Source: Hamadaea sp013361475 (GTDB taxonomy: Bacteria; Actinomycetota; Actinomycetes; Mycobacteriales; Micromonosporaceae). Taken from it: a DNA stretch of 64,000 bases. The notes beneath the pieces were generated by a model that was given only the letters and a program-made list of their open reading frames with translations, was not told the origin of the DNA and searched no databases. The stretch covers positions 186,001-250,000 of the forward strand of contig NZ_JBFAHM010000009.1 in the NCBI RefSeq assembly GCF_040654195.1, in the 5' to 3' direction. Each line of letters begins with the position of its first letter. The first letter of the stretch is position 1. The position numbers and the translations under genes are program-made. Below, piece after piece: positions 31,642-40,005 of this stretch.

Positions 31642-32748
31642 GTGGGGTTGGAGGTGTCGCTCTGGCGCGCGGTCGCGGTCTTCCGTTTCGCCGCGCTCGC
31701 GTACGCCGTCGTCCTGCTCGCCACCGGCCGGGGCGAATATGTCCGCCCGTGGTTGGGGCTGGGCGTCGTCGTCGTGATGCTCATCTGGTCGATCGTCGCG
31801 GCCGTCGCGTACGCCGATCCCGCCCGACGCCGCTGGCCGTTGCTCAGCGCCGACATGCTTGTCACGCTGGGCTGTCTGTTCGCCAGTTCCTGGGTCGTGG
31901 ACCCGGCCCGGTTGAGCAAGGGCGCCGCCACGCTGCCGATGGCGTGGGTCGCCGGCGCCGTGCTCGCCTGGGCCATCGCGGGCGGCCGCCGCTGGGGCTT
32001 GTTCGCGGCGCTGCTGGTCGGCGCGGTGGACTTGACGCTCCGGGGGCAGGTCACCCCGACGACGCTCAACGGCACCGTGTTGTTGCTGCTGGCCGGGTTC
32101 AGCATCGGCTATCTCGTCCGGCTCGCCGGTGAGGCAGAGCTGCGGTTGCAGCACGCGGCCGAGATGGAGGCGGCGACCCGCGAACGGGAACGGCTGGCCC
32201 GGGGCATTCACGACTCCGTCTTGCAGGTCCTGGCCCTGGTTCAGCGCCGGGGCGCCGAGATCGGCGGTGAGGCGGCCGAGTTGGGCCGGCTCGCCGGGGA
32301 GCAGGAGGAGGTCCTGCGGTCCCTCGTCGGCAGCAGCCCGGCGACGCCGTCAGCGGGCAACGGGAACAGCGATCTGAAGACGCTGCTGACGCCGATGGCG
32401 AGCGGAAAGGTCACGGTGTCCGCGCCCGCATCGCCGGTCTGGCTGCCGGAGCGGACCGCCGAGGAGGTCGCCGCGGCAACCGCCAGCGCCCTGGACAACG
32501 TCCTACGACACGGCGGCTCCGGGGCGCGTGCCTGGGTCCTGGTGGAAGAGGAGGAGTCCGAAGTGGTCGTCACCGTACGCGACGACGGCGCGGGCATCGT
32601 GCCCGGCCGCCTGGCCGAGGCGGCCGCCGCCGGGCGGCTCGGGGTCGCCCAGTCCATCGAGGGACGCGTACGCGATCTCGGCGGAACCACCGTCATCACC
32701 AGTGCGCCCGGGGAAGGAACCGAAGTCGAGATGCGGATACCGAGATGA
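31642..32748 (+). CDS. MacS-type sensor histidine kinase
   Basis: A 368-residue sensor kinase. The first 160 residues hold five or six hydrophobic segments (DUF5931-like sensor region of the actinobacterial MacS family). The phospho-acceptor is His190 in RGIHDSVLQVLA (HisKA_3 type). The ATPase domain shows DNVLRHGG (N box), DDGAGI and GEGTEVEM (G box region). It should phosphorylate the adjacent response regulator, with which it overlaps by ATGA. The signal is unknown. A family B hairpin lies just upstream. Confidence 0.9.
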   Translation: MGLEVSLWRAVAVFRFAALAYAVVLLATGRGEYVRPWLGLGVVVVMLIWSIVAAVAYADPARRRWPLLSADMLVTLGCLFASSWVVDPARLSKGAATLPMAWVAGAVLAWAIAGGRRWGLFAALLVGAVDLTLRGQVTPTTLNGTVLLLLAGFSIGYLVRLAGEAELRLQHAAEMEAATRERERLARGIHDSVLQVLALVQRRGAEIGGEAAELGRLAGEQEEVLRSLVGSSPATPSAGNGNSDLKTLLTPMASGKVTVSAPASPVWLPERTAEEVAAATASALDNVLRHGGSGARAWVLVEEEESEVVVTVRDDGAGIVPGRLAEAAAAGRLGVAQSIEGRVRDLGGTTVITSAPGEGTEVEMRIPR

Positions 32749-33395
32749 CGACACGCGTACTGGTGGTCGACGACCATCCGATGTGGAGAGAGTCGGTGGC
32801 GCGGGACCTCGCCGAGGCAGGTTACGACGTGATCGCCGCGGTCGGCGACGGCGCCCAAGCCGTACGCGTCGGCACGTCGCTGCGCCCGGACGTCGTCGTC
32901 CTGGACCTGCAATTGCCCGACCTGTCCGGCGTCGAGGTCATCACGGCGTTGTGCAAGGGCGGCACGCCCGTCCGCATCCTGGTGCTCTCGGCCAGCGGCG
33001 AGCACCAGGACGTCCTGGACGCCGTCAAGGCGGGCGCGACGGGGTATCTGGTCAAGTCGGCCGGACGTGACGAATTCCTGGCCGCCGTTGCGCGTACCGC
33101 CGAAGGAGACGCCGTGTTCACCCCCGGCCTGGCCGGACTCGTGCTGGGCGAGTACCGGCGGCTCGCGTCGTCGCCCGCGGGTGACGACGACGCGCCGCGC
33201 CTGACCGAGCGCGAGACCGAGATCCTGCGGTTCGTCGCGAAGGGCTTGTCCTACAAGCAGATCGCAGAGCGGCTGGTCTTGTCGCCACGGACCGTGCAGA
33301 ACCACGTGCAGCACACGCTGGGCAAACTTCAACTCCACAATAGAGTGGAGCTGGTCCGCTACGCGCTCGAGCGCGGCCTCGACGCGGACGGCTAG
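32745..33395 (+). CDS. NarL/LuxR-family response regulator
   Basis: A 216-residue two-domain regulator. The receiver has acidic pair Asp9/Asp10, phospho-acceptor Asp54 in VVLDLQLPD, and Lys in YLVKSAGRD. The LuxR-type HTH (about 152-210) reads LTERETEILRFVAKGLSYKQIA and SPRTVQNHVQHTLGKL. It is the output of the MacS-type kinase; target promoters are not evident. The ATG lies inside the end of the kinase gene. Confidence 0.93.
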   Translation: MTTRVLVVDDHPMWRESVARDLAEAGYDVIAAVGDGAQAVRVGTSLRPDVVVLDLQLPDLSGVEVITALCKGGTPVRILVLSASGEHQDVLDAVKAGATGYLVKSAGRDEFLAAVARTAEGDAVFTPGLAGLVLGEYRRLASSPAGDDDAPRLTERETEILRFVAKGLSYKQIAERLVLSPRTVQNHVQHTLGKLQLHNRVELVRYALERGLDADG

Positions 33396-33428
33396 CGGTA
33401 GCACCCGCAGGCACCGGCGGCGCACTCC

Positions 33429-34310
33429 TCAGGGCTGGACGGCCGGCTTCAAGATGTCCTGGCACCACTGGCGGAAGGCAGTGGCGGTGGCGGTGGCCGG
33501 GTCGCGGGGCTCGGCTTCGTAGATTCCGTTGTTCTGCGCGTGGACCATGTCTGCCATGTCCTGAGCCAGCGCCGGACTCGCGCCGAGCTGCGACATGCGG
33601 GCGCGGAACTCCGCCAGCGGCACCTGCTGGTAGCGCACCGCGCGGCCCAGGGTCTCGGAGATGATGTCGGCCATCGCGTCGGGCGTCAGGCTGTCGGGAC
33701 TGGCCAGGGGAACCCGGGCCTGCCCGCTCCAGGCGGTGTCCAACAGGAGCGCCGCCGCCGCGGCAGCCACATCCCGGGTGGCGACGCTCAGCAGCGGCCG
33801 GTCGGCCGTGTTCGCCATGGAGAACACCCCGTGCTCCGTCATCGGTCGCGCCTGACGGAGCAGGTTCTCCATGAAGAACGGCAGCGCCAGGGCCCGGTAC
33901 TGCACGCCGGTGCGCTCGATCAGCTCGTCCATGTCGAGCGCGGCCGACAGGAGCCCGGCCTCGTCCTGGTAACCGTGGCCCAGAGAGGTGACGTGCACCA
34001 TCCGTACGCCCCGGCTCGCGGCCTCCTCGGCTGCGGCACGGGAGAAGTCCACGTAGTAGCGCCTGGCGGGGCCGGCGTCGCGGAAGCCGGCCGGGGGTAC
34101 GAGCCAGAACAGCCGGTCGGCACCGTCCAGTGCCTTCGCGATCGTGTCCGCGTCGGCGTGGGAGCCCTCCACCACCTCGACGTGCTCGCGCACCTGCTCT
34201 GGAAGGCGGAAGGGGTCGCGGACGACGATCCGGACCGCCTCACCGCGACCCAGGACGCGATCCAGGACCTGCCGGCCGATGTCACCGGTCGGGGTGGTTA
34301 TGACGATCAT
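33429..34310 (-). CDS. NmrA-like NAD(P)-binding protein
   Basis: A 293-residue atypical SDR of the NmrA/NAD(P)H-azoreductase type. The N-terminal loop TTPTGDIGRQV takes the place of GxxGxxG, and RIVVRDPFRLP sits at the second strand. No YxxxK pair is visible, so it may be a redox sensor or a quinone/isoflavone-type reductase. GGAGG seven bases before the ATG fixes the start. It is divergent from a LysR-family gene with 126 bases between, so LysR control is likely. Confidence 0.83.
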   Translation of the reverse strand: MIVITTPTGDIGRQVLDRVLGRGEAVRIVVRDPFRLPEQVREHVEVVEGSHADADTIAKALDGADRLFWLVPPAGFRDAGPARRYYVDFSRAAAEEAASRGVRMVHVTSLGHGYQDEAGLLSAALDMDELIERTGVQYRALALPFFMENLLRQARPMTEHGVFSMANTADRPLLSVATRDVAAAAAALLLDTAWSGQARVPLASPDSLTPDAMADIISETLGRAVRYQQVPLAEFRARMSQLGASPALAQDMADMVHAQNNGIYEAEPRDPATATATAFRQWCQDILKPAVQP

Positions 34311-34412
34311 GGTTGCCTCCAGGTGTAGCGATTCGACGGCGAACCCACGAGGTGTTCCGGGCGGCCGCTTCCGAGTCAACCCGGGGCGACGGCGCAGGTG
34401 AAGGACCACTTC

Positions 34413-34428
34413 GGTAGCGATTGATACC
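34413..34428. promoter_or_regulatory. candidate LysR-type binding site
   Basis: GGTAGC-GATT-GATACC is a nearly symmetric inverted repeat (5 of 6 pairs) containing a T-N11-A-like layout, located 9-24 bases upstream of the lysR-type start and in the shared divergent region. Autoregulation and control of the NmrA-like gene are inferred. Confidence 0.45.
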
Positions 34429-34436
34429 GTGGGGAT

Positions 34437-35339
34437 ATGAATGACCTGGAGGTGCGGCAGCTCCGCCACTTCGTCGCGGTCGCGGAGGAACTGCACTTCG
34501 GTCGCGCCGCCGCCCGGCTGGGCATGGCGCAGCCTCCGCTGTCCCGCACGATCCGGGACCTTGAACGACAGCTCGGCGTGCCCCTGTTCGAGCGGACCAC
34601 CCGGCAAGTGCGGCTGACTGGCGCCGGCGAGGTCCTGCTACGCGACGCCAGAACAGCTCTGGAGGCGGTCACCGCCGCCGCCCACCGGGCGCGGCACGCG
34701 GGCAGCGCGGCGCCGCGGCTGCGGATCGCGCTCAAGGCCGAGATCGACGGTGGCCTGCTGCCGCAGATCCTGGAGGCTTATCGCACGGACCCTGCCGCTC
34801 TGCCCGCCGAACTGGTTCTCGGAGGGTTCGGCGAGCAACCCCAGGCACTGCGCGACGGCCTCGCCGACGTCGCACTCGTGCTGTGCCCCATGGACGACCG
34901 CGGGCTGGACAGCGAGCCGCTGCTGACCGAGCCGGTCCTGGTCGCCATGGCCGCCGCCGACCCGCTGGCTGCCCGGGCCCAGCTGTGCCTGGCCGATCTG
35001 GCCGGTCGGAACCTCCCCGGCGGCGCGCCGGCCGATGACGGACGAACCGCGCCGAACCGGCCCGGAGCAGCACGGCCGGCCTCGAACTTGTCGGAGATCT
35101 TCAGTCTCGTCGAGACAGGCAGCATCGTGTTCTTCGCGCCTGTCTCGGTCGCCCGACGCAACGCGCGCCCTGGGGTCGTCTACCGGCCGGTCAGCGACCT
35201 GCCGAAGGCGACGCTGGCCATCGCGTGGCCCCAGGACGCCCGTTCCCCGGCCGTCGCCGCCTTCGTCCGTGCTGCCTGCGCGATCGCAGCCACCCACGCA
35301 GAGCCTCATCCGCAGGGCGCTCGTGGTGGATTCGGCTAG
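34437..35339 (+). CDS. LysR-family transcriptional regulator
   Basis: A 300-residue LysR regulator. The winged HTH fills residues 5-65 (LRHFVAVAEELHFGRAAARLGMAQPPLSRTIRDLE), and the periplasmic-binding-like effector domain starts near residue 93. The domain is typical though short at the C terminus, where the tail (HPQGARGGFG) overlaps the stop of the ABC ATPase on the other strand by 4 bases. The ATG is about six bases after TACCGT, so the transcript may lack a leader. Confidence 0.9.
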   Translation: MNDLEVRQLRHFVAVAEELHFGRAAARLGMAQPPLSRTIRDLERQLGVPLFERTTRQVRLTGAGEVLLRDARTALEAVTAAAHRARHAGSAAPRLRIALKAEIDGGLLPQILEAYRTDPAALPAELVLGGFGEQPQALRDGLADVALVLCPMDDRGLDSEPLLTEPVLVAMAAADPLAARAQLCLADLAGRNLPGGAPADDGRTAPNRPGAARPASNLSEIFSLVETGSIVFFAPVSVARRNARPGVVYRPVSDLPKATLAIAWPQDARSPAVAAFVRAACAIAATHAEPHPQGARGGFG

Positions 35340-35962
35340 GCCAGCGCGACCACCTCGTCGCACGCCTCCGCGGCCTGGGGGTCGTGCGTCGCGAAGACCA
35401 CGGCGACGCCGCGACGGCACTCCTCTTGCAGCAGTTCAAGGACCAGCCGGCGGTTGACCGCGTCCAGCTCGCTGGTGACCTCGTCGGCCAGCAGCACCTT
35501 GGCGTTCGCGGCCAGGCCGCGGGCGATCGCCGTGCGCTGCTGCTGGCCGCCGGACAGCTCCTCCACAAGCTGGTCGGCCTGCCCGGTCAGGCCCAGCCGC
35601 TCCAACGCGGTCGTCGTCCGTGCCTCGGCCTCCTCGCCCGGCACGCCGCCCGCGATCAGCGGCAGCAGCACGTTCTCGCTCGCGGTGAGCGTGGCCTCCA
35701 GGCCGTTGCCCTGCGGGATCAACGCCACACCACGCTCGATCGCGTCACGCCGCCCGCGCAACGGCTCACCGTCCGCGGTCACCTCGCCGGCCTGCGGCCG
35801 GATCAGGCCCGCGAGAGTCCACAGCAGCGTCGTCTTGCCGGCGCCCGAGGGCCCGGTCACCGCGATGATTCTCCCCGGGTACGCCGAAAGCCCGAGGCCG
35901 GCGAAGACCGGTCGATCCGGCTCGTACGCGACGGTGACGCCGTCGAGCTTCAAGAACGTCAT
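35336..35962 (-). CDS. ABC transporter ATP-binding protein (second ATPase)
   Basis: A 208-residue LolD/MacB-type ATPase. Walker A is GPSGAGKTT, signature ELSGGQQQR, Walker B VLLADEVTSELD (Val in place of the usual Pro after Glu), and switch His in FATHDP. The ATG overlaps the upstream ATPase stop by ATGA. With the 281-residue ATPase and the giant permease it makes a three-gene exporter with two different ATPases, which may form a heterodimer. Confidence 0.9.
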   Translation of the reverse strand: MTFLKLDGVTVAYEPDRPVFAGLGLSAYPGRIIAVTGPSGAGKTTLLWTLAGLIRPQAGEVTADGEPLRGRRDAIERGVALIPQGNGLEATLTASENVLLPLIAGGVPGEEAEARTTTALERLGLTGQADQLVEELSGGQQQRTAIARGLAANAKVLLADEVTSELDAVNRRLVLELLQEECRRGVAVVFATHDPQAAEACDEVVALA

Positions 35963-36804
35963 CGGTCGTCTCCCTCGATCTCGGGCGCCGGGACGAGCAG
36001 CGCGCTGCCGTCCGGCTGGTCCACGATGCGCAGATGGGTGCCGGGCGGCATGCGGTCGAGGAGATCCTGCGGCAGGTGGATCGAGCCGTCCCGGCCCACC
36101 ACCGCGAACTCCTCCCCGCGTACGCCCTGCGCCCCGACGCGGCCGTCGCGGATGGTCACGGTCCGGCCCATCTGCTCGCCGACCGCCGGATCGTGGGTGA
36201 CCACGACGACGGTCGTGCCCGCGTTGTGCACCGCCCGCAGGGCGTCCACGACTTCGTCGCGGGCGTCCGCGTCGAGCTGGCTCGTCGGTTCGTCGACCAG
36301 CAGCAGACCGGGCCGCCGGGCCAGGGCCACGCCGATCGCCAGGCGCTGCCGTTCGCCGGGGCTGAGCTTGGTCGGCTCGACCGCGACCCGCTTGCGATCG
36401 GTCAGCCCGACGAGGGCGAGCACCTCGTCCGGCGGCAACAACTCCCGGCCGACCGCCGGGCGCTGGGCGAACCAGACGTTCTGCCGGGCCGTGAGGTAGG
36501 GCAACAGCCCGCGATCGGCGTTCTGCAGGCATACGCCGACCTCGCCGGCGCGCATCCGGGCCAGCTCGGCCTCGGTCGCCTTCGCCAAGTCGACCCCGCC
36601 GACGTGGACCCGCCCGGCCGACGGGCGCAGCAGCCCGGCCAGCACTGCGAGCAAAGTGGACTTGCCGGAGCCGGACGGGCCGAGCAGCGCCACCGCCTCC
36701 CCCGCCCGGATGTCGAGGTCGACGCCGGCCAGGGCGACCACCTCGTACCCCTCCAGCCGGTAGATCGTGACCAGTCCCCGGCAGCTCACACCCACGGCGT
36801 TCAT
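35959..36804 (-). CDS. ABC transporter ATP-binding protein (first ATPase)
   Basis: A 281-residue MacB-type ATPase. Walker A is GPSGSGKST, the signature is LSPGERQRL (Pro for the second Gly position of LSGGQ), Walker B is LLLVDEPTSQLD and the switch His is in VTHDP. About 60 residues beyond the core, after GRVGAQGVRG, form an extra C-terminal region ending EIEGDDR. It overlaps the permease stop and the second ATPase start by ATGA, so the order is permease, ATPase 1, ATPase 2. Confidence 0.9.
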   Translation of the reverse strand: MNAVGVSCRGLVTIYRLEGYEVVALAGVDLDIRAGEAVALLGPSGSGKSTLLAVLAGLLRPSAGRVHVGGVDLAKATEAELARMRAGEVGVCLQNADRGLLPYLTARQNVWFAQRPAVGRELLPPDEVLALVGLTDRKRVAVEPTKLSPGERQRLAIGVALARRPGLLLVDEPTSQLDADARDEVVDALRAVHNAGTTVVVVTHDPAVGEQMGRTVTIRDGRVGAQGVRGEEFAVVGRDGSIHLPQDLLDRMPPGTHLRIVDQPDGSALLVPAPEIEGDDR

Positions 36805-39800
36805 CGGGCCTCCCCCCGCAGCAGTTCCGGCCGGGCCTGGCGGATCAGGCGTACCGCCACCGGCAAGGCGATCAGCAGACAGCCGAGGCAGGCGATGGCG
36901 ACGACCGCCAAGGCGCCGGGCGCCGGCTGCCATCGGGCTTCGCCGGTCACCCCGGTGGTGACCAGCGGTATGCCGGGCAACAGCAGCAGGGCGACGGCCA
37001 CCCCGGAAAGGAAACCGAGCCCGGCCGGCCAGCCCAGCACGGTGACGAACTCCCGGCGTACGGCTTTGCGCAGGACTTGCTCGGGCACGCCCGCGACGAG
37101 GAGCGCGGCGGAGCCGTAGCGGCGTTGCTCCGCGCCCACGCGTACGGCCAGCAGCACGATGCCGAGCGCGAGCAGGATCGCCACCAGCGCGCCGATGCCG
37201 TAGAGACGCAGCGCCAGGGCCGGGGCGCGGCGGCCCAGCCGATCCTCGTACGCCGGCAGCGTCTGGCTCGACCGCACCTGGATGCCGTGCGCCGCCAGGC
37301 GATCGACCAGATCCCCGGGAGCCGAGTCACCGGCCCACACCTCGAAGACGATCGCAGTGCCGTTGTCGACCGCACCGGTCAGGTCCTGCGCCTGGGCCAG
37401 CCCGTAGTCGACGTCGACGAGGACGCCGTGTCCGGACGCGCCGGGCACCACCCGGTCGGTGGCCGTCGTGGTGAAGGTCTGCGGCTGCGTCGCGAACGCC
37501 ATGAACGGCCAGCTGTCACCGGTGGCGTCGACCGCCGGGATCGGCCCCGCGAGCAGGCCCGGCAGCGCCTTCGGGGCGTGCAGCCGGGCGATCCGAATGT
37601 CGCCGTTGCCGTCGGCCTCGATCCGGGCACTCAGTTCGGCGTCGCCGGTGAGGCCGACCTTCACCCCGGCGGGGAGGACCGGCTGCCAGCCGTCGGCTCC
37701 ACCGACGGGCACGTCACCCTGGGCCGACGAGATGCGCTTGACCGTCAGCGTTCCGACCACGGTCTCGGCCTGGGCCGGGGGCCGGATCAGCTTCAGGACC
37801 GCGAGCTCGCCCTGGGGCACCTCAGCGGCGTACTCGTGGAGACCTGGCTGCAGCCTGCCGAGTTCCACCGTCTGCTGCCGCTGCCCGGTACGCACCTCGA
37901 CGGCGACCTCCAACGGGACCTGGCTGAACCCGGTGGCGTCCAGGGTGACCGTCAGCCGTCCACTGACCGGGGACGGTGGCGGCGCGGGTGGCCGCAGCTT
38001 CCCGGCGATCGCCTCCAGGTCCACATCGGAGTGGCCGAACCAGGTCGCCGTCTTCGCCAGCCGATCACTCTGTACGCCGATGACGTTCACGACGTCGCCG
38101 TTGAAGAACTCGGCGCGGCGTACGACGGCCATGGCCGACCCGTCCGGCACCGCCGCCTTGACTCCCTCGATCAACTGCTGAGGTCCGGCGGCGCTGACCC
38201 GGTAGACCGCGGGCGCGCCGATCGCCCCGTTGGCGGCCTCGGCGCGGGCCTGGGCGGCGACGTCCCAGGCGACGGCGGAGAACCCCATGAGCGAAGCGGC
38301 GACGGCGACCACGACGACGATGCGCTGCCGTCCAGGGCGGCGCGACAGCGAGGCGCTCGTGAGGACGCCGACCGGATCGGCGCGGCGGCGCGTCTGGCGT
38401 ACGCGGGCCGCCGCGATCAGGCTCAGCAGGCGGCCACCGGCGACGCCGACGACGATGGCGAGCAGCGGAGCGGCGAGCACGGCCAGCCCCGACTCCCGGT
38501 CCTGCACCGTCGTCACCAACGCCGCGACGGCCAGGGCGACCGCGGCTCCCTCCAGGGCGCCGGCCCGCCACGTCGTCCGCTGCGGAACCCGGCGCAGGAG
38601 GTTGATCACCCTCGTCCGGAACACCCGTCGGGAGGCGACCGCCGCCGCCGCGTACGCCGTCAGCAGCGCGATGCCGACCGCGGCGAACGGCGTCCAGCTC
38701 CAGGGCATCGGCGTGTCCGGGGCGAGCCAGAGCCCCGCCAGCACCGCCAAAACGACCCGGCTGAGCAGCAGCCCGAGCGGCGCCGCGACGGTGATCAGGC
38801 TGAGCACCTCGGCCAGGCCGAACGCCGCGACCCGGCCCCGGGCGTACCCGTGGAGGCGGGCGAGCGCGATCTCCGGACCGCGCTCCTCGGTCAACGCCGC
38901 GACCAGCACCATGAGCACGACGACGGCGAGCACGAGCAGGGGCACCGCACCCACCGGCACGGACTGCGCGATCGCGTCCTGGTCCTTGCGGATGTCCTGG
39001 ATGACGGCCGGGATCGCCGAACGCGACGACATCTGCTGAGCGCTCAGCCCCCGGGTGGCGTCCCGCAAGGCCGTGTCGAGCCGGCCGACGCCCGCACCAT
39101 CCACAGTGCTCAGATCGAACCGGAAGACCACGACCCGCCGCACGATCGCGCCGGCGACCCCCTCCACGTCCTGAGGCGTGCCGGTGAAGACCGCGTCGAC
39201 CGTCCAGTACCGGGCGCCGAGGTGCGGGTCCGGCACCGGCGAGTACTGCAGCAGCGAGCCCCACACCGAGCTGAGCGCGTCCTTCGGCGTGAACAGCCCG
39301 ACGACCAGCGGCCGGTGGGTCGTCTCCGCGAGCGGAGCACTGCCGCCACCGGCCTTCGGCGTACGCCCGACGTCGGCGGCCGGCCCGAGCGCGATCGGCA
39401 ACTGATCCCCGACCGAGATCTTGTAGTGCTCGGCGGTACGCGCGCTGACCATCACCTCGCCCGCGGCAGCCGGGCAGCGCCCGGTCAGCGTGACCTGGTC
39501 GCAGACGCCCGGCTGATAGACGTAGTGTCCGGTCACGACCTCGGCGACGCCCACATTGGTGAACTTCAGATTCGTGTCGGCGTACGCCGTCCGCCCGGCG
39601 CGCAGCCCGGCGAGGTAGGGCGACTGGCCGAGGACCGTCTCGGCCCGCCCGATCCCCTCCGCCAGCGATATCGGCTTACCCAGTTGGGCGTCGACGCCCG
39701 TCGTGGGCAGCTGGACGGTCAGCGTGGGATCGATCGCCGAGCCGGGACCGAGCAGATCCCGGACCACCGACTCCTGCGCCGCCCCCACATACGCCGGAAC

Positions 39801-39902
39801 CGCGGCAGCCGCGGTCGTCGCCACCGCGGCCATCAGCAGCACGAGCAGGGATCGGCCCGCTCGATGCCGCATCCCCCGCCAGAGAAGAGTCCACCTCGTC
39901 AC
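36801..39902 (-). CDS. large FtsX-like ABC permease
   Basis: A 1033-residue membrane protein of the FtsX/MacB permease superfamily. One TM helix lies near residues 15-37, a large extracytoplasmic domain follows (about 40-300), then membrane segments around 310-520, a second outer domain (about 550-870), and the last three helices (about 900-1020). Actinobacterial permeases of this kind are often tied to export of lipids or peptides, or to envelope stress. The GTG start lies inside the 92-base gap to the aldehyde dehydrogenase gene. Confidence 0.88.
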   Translation of the reverse strand: MTRWTLLWRGMRHRAGRSLLVLLMAAVATTAAAAVPAYVGAAQESVVRDLLGPGSAIDPTLTVQLPTTGVDAQLGKPISLAEGIGRAETVLGQSPYLAGLRAGRTAYADTNLKFTNVGVAEVVTGHYVYQPGVCDQVTLTGRCPAAAGEVMVSARTAEHYKISVGDQLPIALGPAADVGRTPKAGGGSAPLAETTHRPLVVGLFTPKDALSSVWGSLLQYSPVPDPHLGARYWTVDAVFTGTPQDVEGVAGAIVRRVVVFRFDLSTVDGAGVGRLDTALRDATRGLSAQQMSSRSAIPAVIQDIRKDQDAIAQSVPVGAVPLLVLAVVVLMVLVAALTEERGPEIALARLHGYARGRVAAFGLAEVLSLITVAAPLGLLLSRVVLAVLAGLWLAPDTPMPWSWTPFAAVGIALLTAYAAAAVASRRVFRTRVINLLRRVPQRTTWRAGALEGAAVALAVAALVTTVQDRESGLAVLAAPLLAIVVGVAGGRLLSLIAAARVRQTRRRADPVGVLTSASLSRRPGRQRIVVVVAVAASLMGFSAVAWDVAAQARAEAANGAIGAPAVYRVSAAGPQQLIEGVKAAVPDGSAMAVVRRAEFFNGDVVNVIGVQSDRLAKTATWFGHSDVDLEAIAGKLRPPAPPPSPVSGRLTVTLDATGFSQVPLEVAVEVRTGQRQQTVELGRLQPGLHEYAAEVPQGELAVLKLIRPPAQAETVVGTLTVKRISSAQGDVPVGGADGWQPVLPAGVKVGLTGDAELSARIEADGNGDIRIARLHAPKALPGLLAGPIPAVDATGDSWPFMAFATQPQTFTTTATDRVVPGASGHGVLVDVDYGLAQAQDLTGAVDNGTAIVFEVWAGDSAPGDLVDRLAAHGIQVRSSQTLPAYEDRLGRRAPALALRLYGIGALVAILLALGIVLLAVRVGAEQRRYGSAALLVAGVPEQVLRKAVRREFVTVLGWPAGLGFLSGVAVALLLLPGIPLVTTGVTGEARWQPAPGALAVVAIACLGCLLIALPVAVRLIRQARPELLRGEAR

Positions 39903-39930
39903 GGGATGTGGAACGCGCGGGCCACCCGAT

Positions 39931-40005
39931 CAGGTTGTCAGCCCAACCTGGCTGTGATCATGATCCGCCTAGAGACGCTGCACCGCCGATCCGCCTACAG
40001 GCGGA
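39931..40005 (-). terminator. two hairpins at the end of the aldehyde dehydrogenase gene
   Basis: TCCGCCT-AC-AGGCGGA (39990-40005) spans the dehydrogenase stop codon, and CAGGTTG-6 bases-CAACCTG (39931-39950) follows. GATCCGCCT is repeated at 39962 and 39988. The second hairpin is the better terminator candidate, ahead of the permease start. Confidence 0.5.
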
